A DNA stretch of 30,849 nt from an uncultured Neglectibacter sp. (GCA_937958185.1 CALFFN010000018.1:1-30849), one strand, 5' to 3'. Shown: positions 14,542-23,206, counted from the first letter of the stretch. Notes: generated from the letters alone by a model not told the origin. Program-made: numbers and translations.

Positions 14542-15960
14542 ATGCCAGCAAATATGAATCCGAAAAAGAATCCCATGCCCACCCAGGAGGCTGCGGTTCG
14601 GGCGCACAATTTCCAGGAGGTTGCTACCGGCTATTCCGAAGAGATTGCCATTGACGAGGCAATGCGCTGCCTGAATTGTAAGAATATGCCCTGCGTAAGC
14701 GGCTGCCCGGTCAACGTCCACATTCCAGAGTTCATTGCAAAGATCAAGGAAGGGGACTTTGAGGGCGCTTATCAGGTCATCAATGTTTCCTCCAGCCTGC
14801 CTGCGGTGTGCGGCCGTGTCTGCCCCCAGGAGACCCAGTGCGAAAGCAAGTGTGTCCGCGGTATCAAGGGAGAGCCTGTGGGGATCGGCCGTCTGGAGCG
14901 CTTTGTCGCCGACTGGCACAACGCCCACGCCACCCAGAAGCCCCAGCCCGTCCCCTCCAACGGTCATAAGGTCGCCATCGTCGGTTCCGGTCCTTCCGGT
15001 CTGACCTGCGCCGGCGATCTGGCAAAGAAGGGATATAAGGTCACCGTGTTCGAGGCGTTACATACCGCCGGCGGTGTGTTGGTTTACGGCATTCCCGAGT
15101 TCCGTCTGCCCAAGGCGATCGTCCAGCAGGAAGTGGACAATCTGGTCGCCATGGGTGTGGATATGGAGACAAATATTGTCATCGGCAAGACCTTGACGGT
15201 CGATGAGCTGTTTGAGCAGGGCTATGAGGCTGTGTTCATCGGCTCCGGCGCTGGTCTGCCCAACTTTATGAACATTCCCGGCGAGTCCTTGAAGGGCGTG
15301 TATTCTGCCAACGAATTCCTGACCCGCAGCAACCTGATGAAGTCCTATCTGGACAACCCCGTCACTCCCATTATGAAGGGTGGCAAGGTGGCTGTGGTCG
15401 GCGGCGGCAACGTGGCAATGGACGCTGCCAGAACCGCTCTCCGCCTGGGCGCGGAAAAGGTGTACATCGTGTACCGCCGTTCTCTGGAAGAACTGCCCGC
15501 CCGTAAGGAAGAAGTGGAGCACGCCATGGAAGAGGGGATCGATTTCCGCCTGCTCAACAACCCTGTGGAGATTCTGGGCTATCAGAATCCCGACGACCGC
15601 CGCGACCCCAAGAACGGCTTTGTCACCGGCATGAAGTGCATCAAAATGGAGCTGGGCGAGCCCGACGAAAAGGGGCGCCGCCGTCCTGTTCCCATCGAGG
15701 GCAGCGAGTTTGTGCTGGACGTGGACACCGTTGTCATGGCGATCGGCACCTCTCCCAACCCGCTGATCAAGTCCACCACCAAGGGCTTGGAGACCCAGAA
15801 GTGGGGCGGCATCATCATCAATGAGGATACCGGGCTGACCAGCCGCGAGGGCGTGTACGCCGGCGGCGACGCCGTTACCGGCGCTGCCACCGTTATCTCC
15901 GCCATGGGCGCTGGCAAGCTGGCGGCAAAGTCCATTGACGAGTACCTGAGCCAGAAGTAA
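14542..15960 (+). CDS. nfnB: NfnB: large subunit, glutamate synthase small-subunit-like flavoprotein (often annotated GltA)
   Basis: A 472-residue protein, close to Thermotoga NfnB (468). The N-terminal domain holds two [4Fe-4S] clusters: Cys 43, 46, 51, 55 (CLNCKNMPCVSGC) and Cys 90, 94, 100, 104 (CGRVCPQETQCESKC). An FAD site, VAIVGSGPSGLTCA (144-157), and an NADP site, VAVVGGGNVAMDAA (near 289), follow. The start at 14542 is preferred over the ATG at 14521 because AAAGGAAG then lies 10 bases upstream. It follows nfnA by 62 bases. No glutamate synthase large subunit gene is present, which supports NfnB over a GltD role. Confidence 0.92.
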   Translation: MPANMNPKKNPMPTQEAAVRAHNFQEVATGYSEEIAIDEAMRCLNCKNMPCVSGCPVNVHIPEFIAKIKEGDFEGAYQVINVSSSLPAVCGRVCPQETQCESKCVRGIKGEPVGIGRLERFVADWHNAHATQKPQPVPSNGHKVAIVGSGPSGLTCAGDLAKKGYKVTVFEALHTAGGVLVYGIPEFRLPKAIVQQEVDNLVAMGVDMETNIVIGKTLTVDELFEQGYEAVFIGSGAGLPNFMNIPGESLKGVYSANEFLTRSNLMKSYLDNPVTPIMKGGKVAVVGGGNVAMDAARTALRLGAEKVYIVYRRSLEELPARKEEVEHAMEEGIDFRLLNNPVEILGYQNPDDRRDPKNGFVTGMKCIKMELGEPDEKGRRRPVPIEGSEFVLDVDTVVMAIGTSPNPLIKSTTKGLETQKWGGIIINEDTGLTSREGVYAGGDAVTGAATVISAMGAGKLAAKSIDEYLSQK

Positions 15961-15980
15961 GAAATCCCGAAAAAAAGCAG

Positions 15981-16021
15981 CGGGCGCCGCAGACCGTATC
16001 GGTTTGCAGCGCCCGTTTTTT
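15981..16021. terminator. Bidirectional terminator between nfnB and the TfoX C-terminal gene
   Basis: CGGGCGC (15981-15987) pairs with GCGCCCG (16009-16015), with internal GCA/TGC and ACCG/CGGT pairing, then a run of T. On the other strand the same stem is followed by seven T residues, so it can end both convergent transcripts. Confidence 0.88.
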
Positions 16022-16079
16022 CTCTATAAAACTTCAATGAAAAGAAGCTGATTAGAAACAGATTTCAATAAAAAGAATT

Positions 16080-16328
16080 TTACAAATGCTGAAAGAAGGT
16101 TTTCAGCTCTGCCTTACAGGCGGGCGACAGTTCTTTAATGGCGATCCCCTGAATTGCCGCCTCCAAATGGTAAAGAATGACGACACAGGTGTGGGGATAG
16201 GCAGCCTTCAGGCGGGAAACCGCTTCCCTGCTGCCAAGCCGTATCAGCTCCTCCGCGGAGGAAATCCCAACGGAGTGAAGCTTCTTTTCCATGGTTTTAC
16301 CCAGCCCTATCGTTGTCAATGCAGCCAT
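16080..16328 (-). CDS. Standalone TfoX C-terminal domain protein
   Basis: An 82-residue protein matching the C-terminal domain of TfoX/Sxy: an early TIGLGKTMEKKLHSVGI segment (helix-hairpin-helix-like, residues 5-21), EELIRLGSREAVSRLK, and a late LYHLEAAIQGIAIKEL stretch. Full TfoX proteins regulate competence in Gammaproteobacteria; isolated C-terminal domains are common in Firmicutes and have no proven function. GGAG is well placed before the ATG at 16328. It is the last gene of a minus-strand run after the feo genes, 49 bases below the membrane protein gene. Confidence 0.85.
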   Translation of the reverse strand: MAALTTIGLGKTMEKKLHSVGISSAEELIRLGSREAVSRLKAAYPHTCVVILYHLEAAIQGIAIKELSPACKAELKTFFQHL

Positions 16329-16377
16329 GGATTTTCTCCTTTCCTTTTTGATGGGGTCAATTCCTGCAGTGGAAAAG

Positions 16378-17142
16378 CTAGAATGGCAGATACGTCAGGC
16401 AAAGCCCGCCCACCAGCAGGCTGGCGGCATTGGCAAGCAATGCGCAGCAGGCGGCGCGCTTTTTGGAATGCTCTTTCAAAAGGGCGGAAAAAGCGATCAC
16501 CTCCAGGAGAAAAACGACGGCTTCTCCCATGGCGTAGAAGAACAGAAGCAAGGCGATGTATCCATCAGCGGAAGACGCTTCGGCAAACAGCAGGTTCAGA
16601 CCGATCTGGGTGATGAGATTGACAATGGCAAAAACCAGCCAGCTTCGCTTTGCCCGATAGCCGAACAGGAAAAACACAAGCCCTTCTATGAGCAGCGTCA
16701 ATGCTATTCGCAAAGCGATCAGCAGAGGCGTGCGAAGGGGAGAGGTCCCACAGGTCAGCGTTTTGTCCTTCAGGTCCAACGTTACCATGCCGTTATAGGT
16801 GCGGTTCAGTTCTTTCGGCAGGGGACAGAGGAAGCTTTCCCCGCCTGTTTGAACCAGCAGCCTGACGTCCTGCAGATTTTCCGCGGTGGAGCTATACGTA
16901 TAAGCGAAACGGTAATAGCTTTCCCAGCCGTGGTTGTCGCTGCTTCCCTGATTGCGAAGATAAAGGGATTCATAAGCAGAGCCGTCCTTATATTGCAGAG
17001 AAAGCTCCAGGTCCTCCGGCGCGTTTGAGACCACCACGGTAAAGCAGGGTGGTTCCGCTGAATTGGCAGAGACGCTGACAGGAAGCAGACCTACCAGCAG
17101 GGCGAACAGGCAGCAAAGAAAGGGCTTCATTCCTTGTTTCAT
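16378..17142 (-). CDS. Unknown membrane protein with signal peptide and four C-terminal helices
   Basis: I do not recognise this 254-residue protein. Residues 1-26 form a signal peptide ending in VSVSA. Residues 27-135 are extracytoplasmic and probably beta-rich, with paired cysteines (about 33, 106 and 131). Four hydrophobic segments follow at about 137-161, 166-187, 195-222 and 229-251. GGAG lies 7 bases before the ATG at 17142. The gene begins only 21 bases after the stop of the FeoB-associated peptide, with no terminator between, so it is probably co-transcribed with feoAB. A link to iron uptake is inference from that context. Confidence 0.8.
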   Translation of the reverse strand: MKQGMKPFLCCLFALLVGLLPVSVSANSAEPPCFTVVVSNAPEDLELSLQYKDGSAYESLYLRNQGSSDNHGWESYYRFAYTYSSTAENLQDVRLLVQTGGESFLCPLPKELNRTYNGMVTLDLKDKTLTCGTSPLRTPLLIALRIALTLLIEGLVFFLFGYRAKRSWLVFAIVNLITQIGLNLLFAEASSADGYIALLLFFYAMGEAVVFLLEVIAFSALLKEHSKKRAACCALLANAASLLVGGLCLTYLPF

Positions 17143-17163
17143 AAGTTTTCTCCGAGGACAGGC

Positions 17164-17349
17164 TCAAGGGGTCTTCTTTCCATTCGTCTTTTTATCACAG
17201 CCGCAGCAGCCGGAACAGCAATTGCTGGAACAGCTGCCGCCGCAGCAGGTTTTCCCATTCTTTTTATCCTTCCAGAGCTTTCGTACAGCAAGAAAAACCA
17301 CGAACACGATCACTGCGCCGACAAGGATCGTGGAAAGCATACCCGGCAT
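17164..17349 (-). CDS. FeoB-associated Cys-rich membrane peptide
   Basis: A 61-residue peptide with a single N-terminal membrane helix (about 5-24), a basic linker, and a cluster of eight cysteines (35, 36, 40, 44, 45, 48, 49, 51). This fits the FeoB-associated Cys-rich membrane protein family, found next to feoB in Firmicutes and thought to act in ferrous iron transport in place of FeoC. The start codon lies 30 bases after the feoB stop. It would be missed by length-filtered gene calling. Metal binding by the cysteines is likely but not shown. Confidence 0.88.
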   Translation of the reverse strand: MPGMLSTILVGAVIVFVVFLAVRKLWKDKKNGKTCCGGSCSSNCCSGCCGCDKKTNGKKTP

Positions 17350-17379
17350 AAAAAGCTCCTTCCTGTAAGCTGGAACAGC

Positions 17380-19458
17380 TTACACAAATAAAAGTCCGAT
17401 ATGGTACACCGCAAAGGTCACAAGCCACGCCACTGCGATCTGGAACACGGCGACAAACCCTGTCCAGCCCCAGCTTTCCGTTTCTTTTTTGATGGTCGCC
17501 AGCGTGGCGGCACAGGGCACATAGAGCAGGGAGAAGGTCATCAGCGCGTAGGCGTTCAGCGCGCCGAAACCCATAGCGCCAAGGTTTGTGAGCATGGCGG
17601 ACATTCCCGCGGCGGAATTGATGTTGGAAATACCGAACAGCACCGCGCAGCTGGATACCACCACTTCCTTGGCGGAAATGCCTGCGATCAGCGCCACCAC
17701 GATCTGCCAGAAGCCCAGCCCGATGGGGGCAAAGAAGGGGACGATCCAGCGTCCGACCATGGAGCCGAAGGTCTGCGACATATCCTCCGAGAAGCCGTTG
17801 GGACCGAAATTCAGCAGGAACCACATGAGAATGGAAGCAATGAAGATGGTGGTGCCCGCTTTTGTGAGATAATCCTTGACCTTTTCCCACACATAGATGA
17901 AAATGGTGCGGGCGCTGGGCGCTTTGTATTCCGGCAGCTCGATGAGCAGGGAATTTTCCTTTGCGTGCTTCCTGTCAAACAGGTGGATCAAAAACGCGCA
18001 GAGGATCGCCACCAGCAGCCCCAGCAGATACATGGAATATGCCGCCAGCATGGCGTGATTTGGGAAAAACAGCTCAGAGAACAGCACATAAATGGGCAGG
18101 CGGGCACTGCAGGACATAAAGGGGGTGATGAGCATGGTCTTGTAGCGGTCCCGCTTGTTTTCCAGCGCCCGGGACGCCATGATGGCAGGCACAGTACAGC
18201 CAAAGCCCAGCACCATGGGGATAAACGACCGCCCGGAAAGCCCCAGCTTGCCCATGATACCGTCCATCACATAGGCGACTCGCGCCATGTAGCCGCTGTC
18301 TTCCAGAAATGCCAATGCCAAAAACAAAATCAAAATATTGGGCAGAAAGGTGAGTATCCCGCCGACCCCGGCAATGATGCCGTCCACCAGCAGGGAAATC
18401 AGCAGGGGAGAGACGTTTATCGCTTCCAGCCCTGCCCGCACGCCGCCGGAGAACAGGTCCAGCCCGGCTTCAAAATACCCTTTCAGCCAGTCGCCGATGG
18501 TAAAGGTGAGGAAGAACACCAGCGCCATGATGAGCAGGAAAACAGGCAGCCCCAGCCATTTGTGGGTCAAGATATCGTCCGCCCGGTCCGTAATGGCTGC
18601 CTTTTTTTCCTTGTTTACCAGCACTTCCTGAATGATCTCGTCAATGAAGTCGTACTTCTGGTTGATAATTTCCTTTTCATAGCTTTTGTCCAGTACGCCG
18701 GGACATTCCACCGGGTAGCTGGCAGTAATTTCCTTATCGTGCTCCAACAGCTTCAGCGCGTGCCAGCGATAATTTGTCAGCTCCGGGTATTTTTCCTGAA
18801 GCAGGGGAATCAGCACATCGATTTTGTCCTCGATCTCATCGCTGTACACCATGGCGTATTCCTTGTGGTGCTGGTGCTTGTGGTGGGTCTGCTCCGTGTG
18901 TGCGCCGCCGGCGCGGCGTTTTTCGTCATGATGGTGGATCAGGGGCAGGTCGCTGCCGCTGTTTTGATGGTGGGCGGCGGCATGCATCAGAATGTCCAGC
19001 CCCGTTTTCCGCCGGGCGGACACGGGGATCACCGGGATCCCCAGCATTTCCGGTAAACGGTGCAGGTCGATCTCCATGCCTCTTTTCTCCACAATATCCA
19101 TCATATTCAAGGCAAGGATAACAGGTTTCCCCAGTTCGATCAGCTGCAGGGTCAGGTAGAGGTTCCGCTCCAGCGCGGAAGCGTCCGCCACGTCGATAAT
19201 GACGTCAACCTCGTCGCTGAGAATGTATTGCCGCGTGACCTGCTCCTCCATGGTATAGGAGGTCAGGCTGTAGGTGCCGGGCAGGTCCACCAGACGGTAT
19301 TCGTGGTCGTGGAAGCGGAAACTGCCTTCCTTTTTTTCCACGGTCACGCCCGGCCAGTTGGCAACCTTCAAATTTGCCCCGGTATAGGCGTTGAACAGCG
19401 TGGTTTTCCCGCAGTTCGGGTTGCCCACAAATCCGATGGAAAGCTCATGCGATGCCAT
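17380..19458 (-). CDS. feoB: Ferrous iron transport protein B
   Basis: A 692-residue membrane GTPase that imports Fe2+. The cytoplasmic G domain has G1 GNPNCGKTT (12-20), G3 DLPG (58-61), G4 NMMD (118-121) and G5 SAR (147-149). A helical GDI-like region and two Gate domains follow, with the conserved SGYMARVAYVMD and GFGCTVPAIMASR segments. An unusual feature is a histidine-rich stretch at 159-198 with twelve His, at the junction of the G domain and the spacer. The ATG at 19458 has AAGGAG 9 bases upstream and overlaps the feoA end by 14 bases, so the longer open frame is not used. It is the core of the feo unit. Confidence 0.97.
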   Translation of the reverse strand: MASHELSIGFVGNPNCGKTTLFNAYTGANLKVANWPGVTVEKKEGSFRFHDHEYRLVDLPGTYSLTSYTMEEQVTRQYILSDEVDVIIDVADASALERNLYLTLQLIELGKPVILALNMMDIVEKRGMEIDLHRLPEMLGIPVIPVSARRKTGLDILMHAAAHHQNSGSDLPLIHHHDEKRRAGGAHTEQTHHKHQHHKEYAMVYSDEIEDKIDVLIPLLQEKYPELTNYRWHALKLLEHDKEITASYPVECPGVLDKSYEKEIINQKYDFIDEIIQEVLVNKEKKAAITDRADDILTHKWLGLPVFLLIMALVFFLTFTIGDWLKGYFEAGLDLFSGGVRAGLEAINVSPLLISLLVDGIIAGVGGILTFLPNILILFLALAFLEDSGYMARVAYVMDGIMGKLGLSGRSFIPMVLGFGCTVPAIMASRALENKRDRYKTMLITPFMSCSARLPIYVLFSELFFPNHAMLAAYSMYLLGLLVAILCAFLIHLFDRKHAKENSLLIELPEYKAPSARTIFIYVWEKVKDYLTKAGTTIFIASILMWFLLNFGPNGFSEDMSQTFGSMVGRWIVPFFAPIGLGFWQIVVALIAGISAKEVVVSSCAVLFGISNINSAAGMSAMLTNLGAMGFGALNAYALMTFSLLYVPCAATLATIKKETESWGWTGFVAVFQIAVAWLVTFAVYHIGLLFV

Positions 19459-19687
19459 GAGAGACCGCTCCTTCCTCAACTGTGATATGGGTGGAAATGC
19501 CGTAGCCCATGGCAAACCGCGTGCCCCGCACCTTTACGATCATCGCGCCCCGGCGCTTCTTCCGCAGTACAAAAATTTCAGAGCCCTCGATCAGCCCCAG
19601 CGATTCCAGCCGCCGTTCCAGATTTACCGGCAGCGACAGGCTCTGCACCCGGTAGCTGGCTCCGGCGTCTGCTTCCTGTAATTTCAT
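19445..19687 (-). CDS. feoA: Ferrous iron transport protein A
   Basis: An 80-residue SH3-like FeoA protein. The conserved pattern is clear: LPVNLERRLESLGLIEGSEI near residues 19-38, then AMIVKVRGTRFAMGYGIS near 48-65, which is the FeoA core. It binds FeoB and supports Fe2+ uptake. The start at 19687 is chosen for an AAGGGGGA site and because it begins with the conserved MKL; the open frame above it is promoter DNA. It is the first gene of the feo unit. Confidence 0.92.
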   Translation of the reverse strand: MKLQEADAGASYRVQSLSLPVNLERRLESLGLIEGSEIFVLRKKRRGAMIVKVRGTRFAMGYGISTHITVEEGAVSHGIA

Positions 19688-19756
19688 AGTGAACCGTTCC
19701 CCCTTCGGTAAATTGTAAAATGGTCGGAATGCTCCGCCACGTTTTCTCCATGGAAA

Positions 19757-19785
19757 ATGGTATTGCAGGATACCAAAAATGTCAA
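19757..19785 (-). promoter_or_regulatory. Promoter of the feo operon with overlapping palindrome
   Basis: On the minus strand TTGACA (19785-19780), a 17-base spacer and TACCAT (19762-19757). A perfect inverted repeat, TGGTAT-N6-ATACCA (19758-19775), covers most of the -10 box and spacer, a typical repressor position. It does not match the Fur or DtxR consensus well, so the regulator is unknown. Confidence 0.8.
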
Positions 19786-19814
19786 GGCGTTTCGTCTTTT
19801 TTCCCGGAAAAAAC

Positions 19815-19843
19815 TTGCTTTTCTTTTCCGGGCGTGCTACAAT
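19815..19843 (+). promoter_or_regulatory. Promoter of the M23 peptidase gene
   Basis: TTGCTT (19815-19820), a 17-base spacer and TACAAT (19838-19843), about 50 bases before the start codon and divergent from the feo promoter. Confidence 0.7.
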
Positions 19844-19895
19844 GTTTACAAACTTGTTACCTTTTGGAAAAATTTCCAAAACGGGAGGGATCTCC

Positions 19896-21089
19896 ATGAA
19901 ATCTATCGGAAAAAAGCGGTTGAGGGTCCTGGTTGCCGTGCTGGCGCTCTGTGTGGCTTTCCCCGGTCATGCGCTGGCGGAAAGCGTGGACGAGGTCCGG
20001 GAAAAGCAGGAAGCCCTGCGGCAGGAGAATGAGGCGCTGGAAGCCCGGCTGGAAACGCTGAAGGACGACGAAGAAAAGGCGCTGGAATACCAGGCGACGC
20101 TGGAAGAAAAGATCGGCGTGCTGGAGAAGAAGATCGACACTGCCAGGGAATCCATTCGGGTGATGGACGGGGAGATCAGCGTACTGGAAAAGAAGCTGGA
20201 AGCGTCCAGGGCGGAATACCAGGCGACCATCGACCTGTTTGCCAAGCGTATCAATTCTCTCTATAAATCCGGCTCTATCAGCACGCTGGAGATCCTGCTC
20301 AGCTCCAACAGCTTTACGGATTTCACCATGAAAGCCGAACTGCTTTCCTGTGTGACCAGGCACGACCAGCAGCTTCTGGACAAGATAGAGGAGTACCTAG
20401 AAAAGACAAAAGAGGATAGGGAAGAGCTGCAGGCTATGCGGGCGGAAGAGACACAGGTCAAAAAGGAGCTGGAATCCTCCCAGGAAGAGCTGAAAGTCCT
20501 TTATACGGAGAACCAGGCTTTGATAGACCGATTGGAGAGTGACCAGACCAATGCCCGGAACAAGCTTGCCGCCAATAAAGAGGAAGACGAGGAACTGGAA
20601 GCCACCCTGCAGGAGCTGATCCGTCAGGAGAACGCTTCCTCCGGGCTTGCCCCGGGCGGGATCATGGTGGATCCCCCGTCTCCCGGAATGCACGATGGTT
20701 TTTCTCCCATCTGGCCCCTGCCCGGCGTTGGGGTGGATCATGTGATCGGAAATTTTGGAGATATTTACGATTTTGACGACGGTCCCCATATGGGCACGGA
20801 TATCTGGGCGGATTATGGAGAGCCCATTGTAGCGGCACAGGCAGGAAAGGTACTTTCTGCGGATTTTCACTATTCCTGGGGCAATAACGTGCTCGTCTGG
20901 CATAACGGCACCTTCGCCACCCGGTACGCCCATTGCAGCTCTCTGGCGGTATCCCCCGGAGAATACGTGGAGCAGGGGCAGATCATCGGTTACGTAGGCT
21001 CTACAGGCTTTTCCACAGGCAATCACCTTCATTTTGAAGTTTACTATGAGGGCAGCCGCGTTGCCCCGGAGCCCTATCTCGGCATATGA
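19896..21089 (+). CDS. EnvC-like murein hydrolase activator / M23 peptidase with coiled coil
   Basis: A 397-residue secreted protein. Residues 1-28 are a signal peptide (basic start, hydrophobic core, ALA cleavage site). Residues 30-245 form a long Glu/Lys-rich coiled coil. The C-terminal LytM/M23 domain has the zinc motif GPHMGTD (H298, D302), the catalytic His of YAH (H346) and HLHFE (H377, H379), so all metal residues are kept and it may be an active endopeptidase, unlike E. coli EnvC. It probably acts in wall turnover or cell separation outside the membrane. The ATG at 19896 has GGGAGGG 6 bases upstream. Single gene with its own terminator. Confidence 0.92.
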   Translation: MKSIGKKRLRVLVAVLALCVAFPGHALAESVDEVREKQEALRQENEALEARLETLKDDEEKALEYQATLEEKIGVLEKKIDTARESIRVMDGEISVLEKKLEASRAEYQATIDLFAKRINSLYKSGSISTLEILLSSNSFTDFTMKAELLSCVTRHDQQLLDKIEEYLEKTKEDREELQAMRAEETQVKKELESSQEELKVLYTENQALIDRLESDQTNARNKLAANKEEDEELEATLQELIRQENASSGLAPGGIMVDPPSPGMHDGFSPIWPLPGVGVDHVIGNFGDIYDFDDGPHMGTDIWADYGEPIVAAQAGKVLSADFHYSWGNNVLVWHNGTFATRYAHCSSLAVSPGEYVEQGQIIGYVGSTGFSTGNHLHFEVYYEGSRVAPEPYLGI

Positions 21090-21109
21090 CCGTCACAACA
21101 TATCTATGA

Positions 21110-21141
21110 AAAAACTCCTCCGGCAAGTCGGGGGAGTTTTT
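21110..21141. terminator. Terminator between the M23 gene and the convergent flavoprotein gene
   Basis: AAAACTCC (21111-21118) pairs with GGAGTTTT (21133-21140), extended by CCG/CGG inside, with A and T runs outside. It can serve both converging transcripts. Confidence 0.83.
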
Positions 21142-21175
21142 GCTATACGTATTTTATAGATCCTGAAACGAAACA

Positions 21176-22246
21176 TTATTTTTGTCCCGCGGGCGTCTCC
21201 CACAGGCGAATGGACTGCAAGCCGCTTTTCATGATAAGCTCCCGCACAAAGGGAGTATACATGAACCACCGCTTTATCATTTTCAGGGTCAACTTGCCGC
21301 GCAGCCCTGCCGTTTTCCGGCGATAGCACCGGGCAACGTCTTCCGGGGCGCCGTTTTTGAGAAAAGCTTCCGCCAGCATACTGCCGCTCAAAATAGCGCT
21401 GCTGATCCCCTCAAAGGAGCTGGGGCTGATAAAGCCCGCCGCTTCTCCCACAAGGTATACGCCGCCTTTTCCCGTCTGGAAATCCCGGGGGCGTTTGGGG
21501 CGCAGCGCAAGGCAGGCTTCCGTTTTTACGCATTGGCTGAAATCAAAATGGAAGGTCTGCTCCAGCCGCCTCTTTTGTTCTTCAAAAGCGGCGCGGCACC
21601 CCTTGGGCGGGAAGCAGCCGCCGTAGATAAAGCTGCCGTCCTTGCAGATGGACCAGGAACAGCTTTCGCTGGTCTTCTCATCAAAGATACAGGAATAGAA
21701 GGGCTCGTCGGTCTCGCTGTTCTGGTACCATTGCTGGATCGCCACATAGCGGGAAACATCGTCCCGGAAAAAAGTCTTTCTCGTCAGGGAATTTGCGCCC
21801 TCCGCCCCTACAAGCTGCCGGGCAGACAGCGCCTGCCGCTTACCATTGGAAGAAACCGTCAGGCAGAAGCTCTCCTGGCTCCGGGCAAGCTTCAGGCACC
21901 GCCCGGAAAGGACGTCCACGCTTTCCGGCACCAGCGAAAGCAGCCATTTGTCAAAGGCGTAGCGGTCGATATTCAAATAGTGCCGGGAGTAGTACCGGGT
22001 CAGCCCGCGCTGGGCGTCCATGGTCTTGACGGAGAAAATCTGCGGGTCCACCAGTACGCTTTTGGGCAGCACCAGGTCAAAATGAGCCAGCGCCTTTTGC
22101 GCGTCCGGCGCTAACAGCCCGCCGCACGGCTTTTTATTTCCCGGTCCCTGCCCGTCCAGCAGCAATATCTTTTTGCCGCTGTTCCCAAGGAGCCGTGCCA
22201 GAGTAGCGCCGGCAGGACCAGCCCCGATGATCGCAATATCGTACAT
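21176..22246 (-). CDS. FAD-dependent oxidoreductase, geranylgeranyl reductase family
   Basis: A 356-residue flavoprotein. The N terminus has the dinucleotide motif IIGAGPAGATLARLLG (6-21), the CGGLL segment near 41-45 is typical of geranylgeranyl reductase-like proteins, and VYLVGEAAGFISPSSFEGI (near 265-283) is the second FAD motif. The family reduces isoprenoid or other hydrophobic double bonds or acts on related substrates; the real substrate here is unknown. GAGGGGA precedes the start at 22246. It lies 48 bases below the isomerase-like gene in the same direction and may be co-transcribed. Confidence 0.88.
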   Translation of the reverse strand: MYDIAIIGAGPAGATLARLLGNSGKKILLLDGQGPGNKKPCGGLLAPDAQKALAHFDLVLPKSVLVDPQIFSVKTMDAQRGLTRYYSRHYLNIDRYAFDKWLLSLVPESVDVLSGRCLKLARSQESFCLTVSSNGKRQALSARQLVGAEGANSLTRKTFFRDDVSRYVAIQQWYQNSETDEPFYSCIFDEKTSESCSWSICKDGSFIYGGCFPPKGCRAAFEEQKRRLEQTFHFDFSQCVKTEACLALRPKRPRDFQTGKGGVYLVGEAAGFISPSSFEGISSAILSGSMLAEAFLKNGAPEDVARCYRRKTAGLRGKLTLKMIKRWFMYTPFVRELIMKSGLQSIRLWETPAGQK

Positions 22247-22294
22247 AGCTTCCCCTCACTCCGTGCCTTTCTCCCCGTGAAAGATACCGCTTTT

Positions 22295-23206
22295 TCAGTC
22301 CAGGATCATCAAGTCCCGAATGTACTTGATGGTGTACTTCAGCCCTTTTTCTCCCTTATCGCCCAGCCATGTGGCAGAATGGGGCTCAATGGACAGGTAC
22401 CCGTCATAACCATGCTGATACAGCGCGGCAAAGAACCCTCTCCAGTTGATGGAATCAATTCCGGCAGGGGGGTTGTCGTACCAGTTTCCCTTGCCGTAAA
22501 GAGCGGAAAAACTGGGGTCGTCCTTTAATTCAGGGTGCTTTTCCGCCACCTCGCGCAGCTGCCAGTGCAGGGGTTCTCTGGAATCCCCCAACTGGATCAC
22601 GCCCTTGATGTGGCAGTATTTGAAGCGGTCGCCCCACTGAATGGCTTCTTCCATATAAGCGCCGTGTTCGCCGCCATGGACAAAGCTGTGGGAGGGGTCG
22701 TATTTAATGCCCAGCCCCGGCACCTCGTCCAGCACCAGCTTCCACTGCTCCGGGGTGCGAATGTAGTTGTCGCCCATGCAGCAATTGACGATGGCGCATT
22801 CCATGTTCCGCTCCTTCGCGTAGGCGACGATCTGGTTCAGCACCCTGATGGCGGCGGTGATGTTCTTGTAATAGGTCAGCTCCTTGACGTAGGCGACGCT
22901 GCACAGGTAATACTTTGCGCCCAGATACGCGCCAAAGTCGATGACCGCCTTGACTTCCTCCCATTCTTCGGGTATCACTTCGCCGTTCTGGTCCAGAATG
23001 GCGCTTGCCCAGCGCCCCACAGCGCCAACTTCCACGCCGGTTTCCTTGCTGGCGGCGAGGATAGCGTCCTGCTCCGCGGCGATCTCCGCCATGGGTCTGC
23101 CGAAAAAGGCAGCGGGGTTGCAGTCAAACTCCACAAAGTCCAGCCCCAGCGACTTTGCGTACTTCAGGCTTTCTGCCTTAGGCGGCTGAATGATTCCAAG
23201 CTTCAT
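22295..23206 (-). CDS. Sugar phosphate isomerase/epimerase family protein (xylose isomerase-like TIM barrel)
   Basis: A 303-residue AP-endonuclease-2-fold protein. The KLGIIQ start, GLDFVEFD near 21-28, the IKYDPSHSFVHGG segment (around 167) with His and Asp, the YCHIKG segment near 192 and the SIEPHS metal-site Glu/His near 277 match the family pattern. Members isomerise or epimerise sugars and related compounds with a divalent metal; this one's substrate is unknown. AGAAAGGA precedes the ATG at 23206. The 93-base gap upstream holds a GC-rich imperfect hairpin without a T-tract and no good promoter. Confidence 0.88.
   Translation of the reverse strand: MKLGIIQPPKAESLKYAKSLGLDFVEFDCNPAAFFGRPMAEIAAEQDAILAASKETGVEVGAVGRWASAILDQNGEVIPEEWEEVKAVIDFGAYLGAKYYLCSVAYVKELTYYKNITAAIRVLNQIVAYAKERNMECAIVNCCMGDNYIRTPEQWKLVLDEVPGLGIKYDPSHSFVHGGEHGAYMEEAIQWGDRFKYCHIKGVIQLGDSREPLHWQLREVAEKHPELKDDPSFSALYGKGNWYDNPPAGIDSINWRGFFAALYQHGYDGYLSIEPHSATWLGDKGEKGLKYTIKYIRDLMILD

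Noticed and set aside
13634..15960. Glutamate synthase (gltBD) or PyrK assignment for the nfnAB pair
   Set aside because: No large glutamate synthase subunit or pyrD is nearby, and the adjacent pairing of these two subunits is the standard Nfn arrangement.
17401..19056. 551-codon open frame on the plus strand opposite feoB
   Set aside because: It is the complement of a clear feoB; composition is typical of an antisense shadow and no ribosome binding site or family motif is seen.
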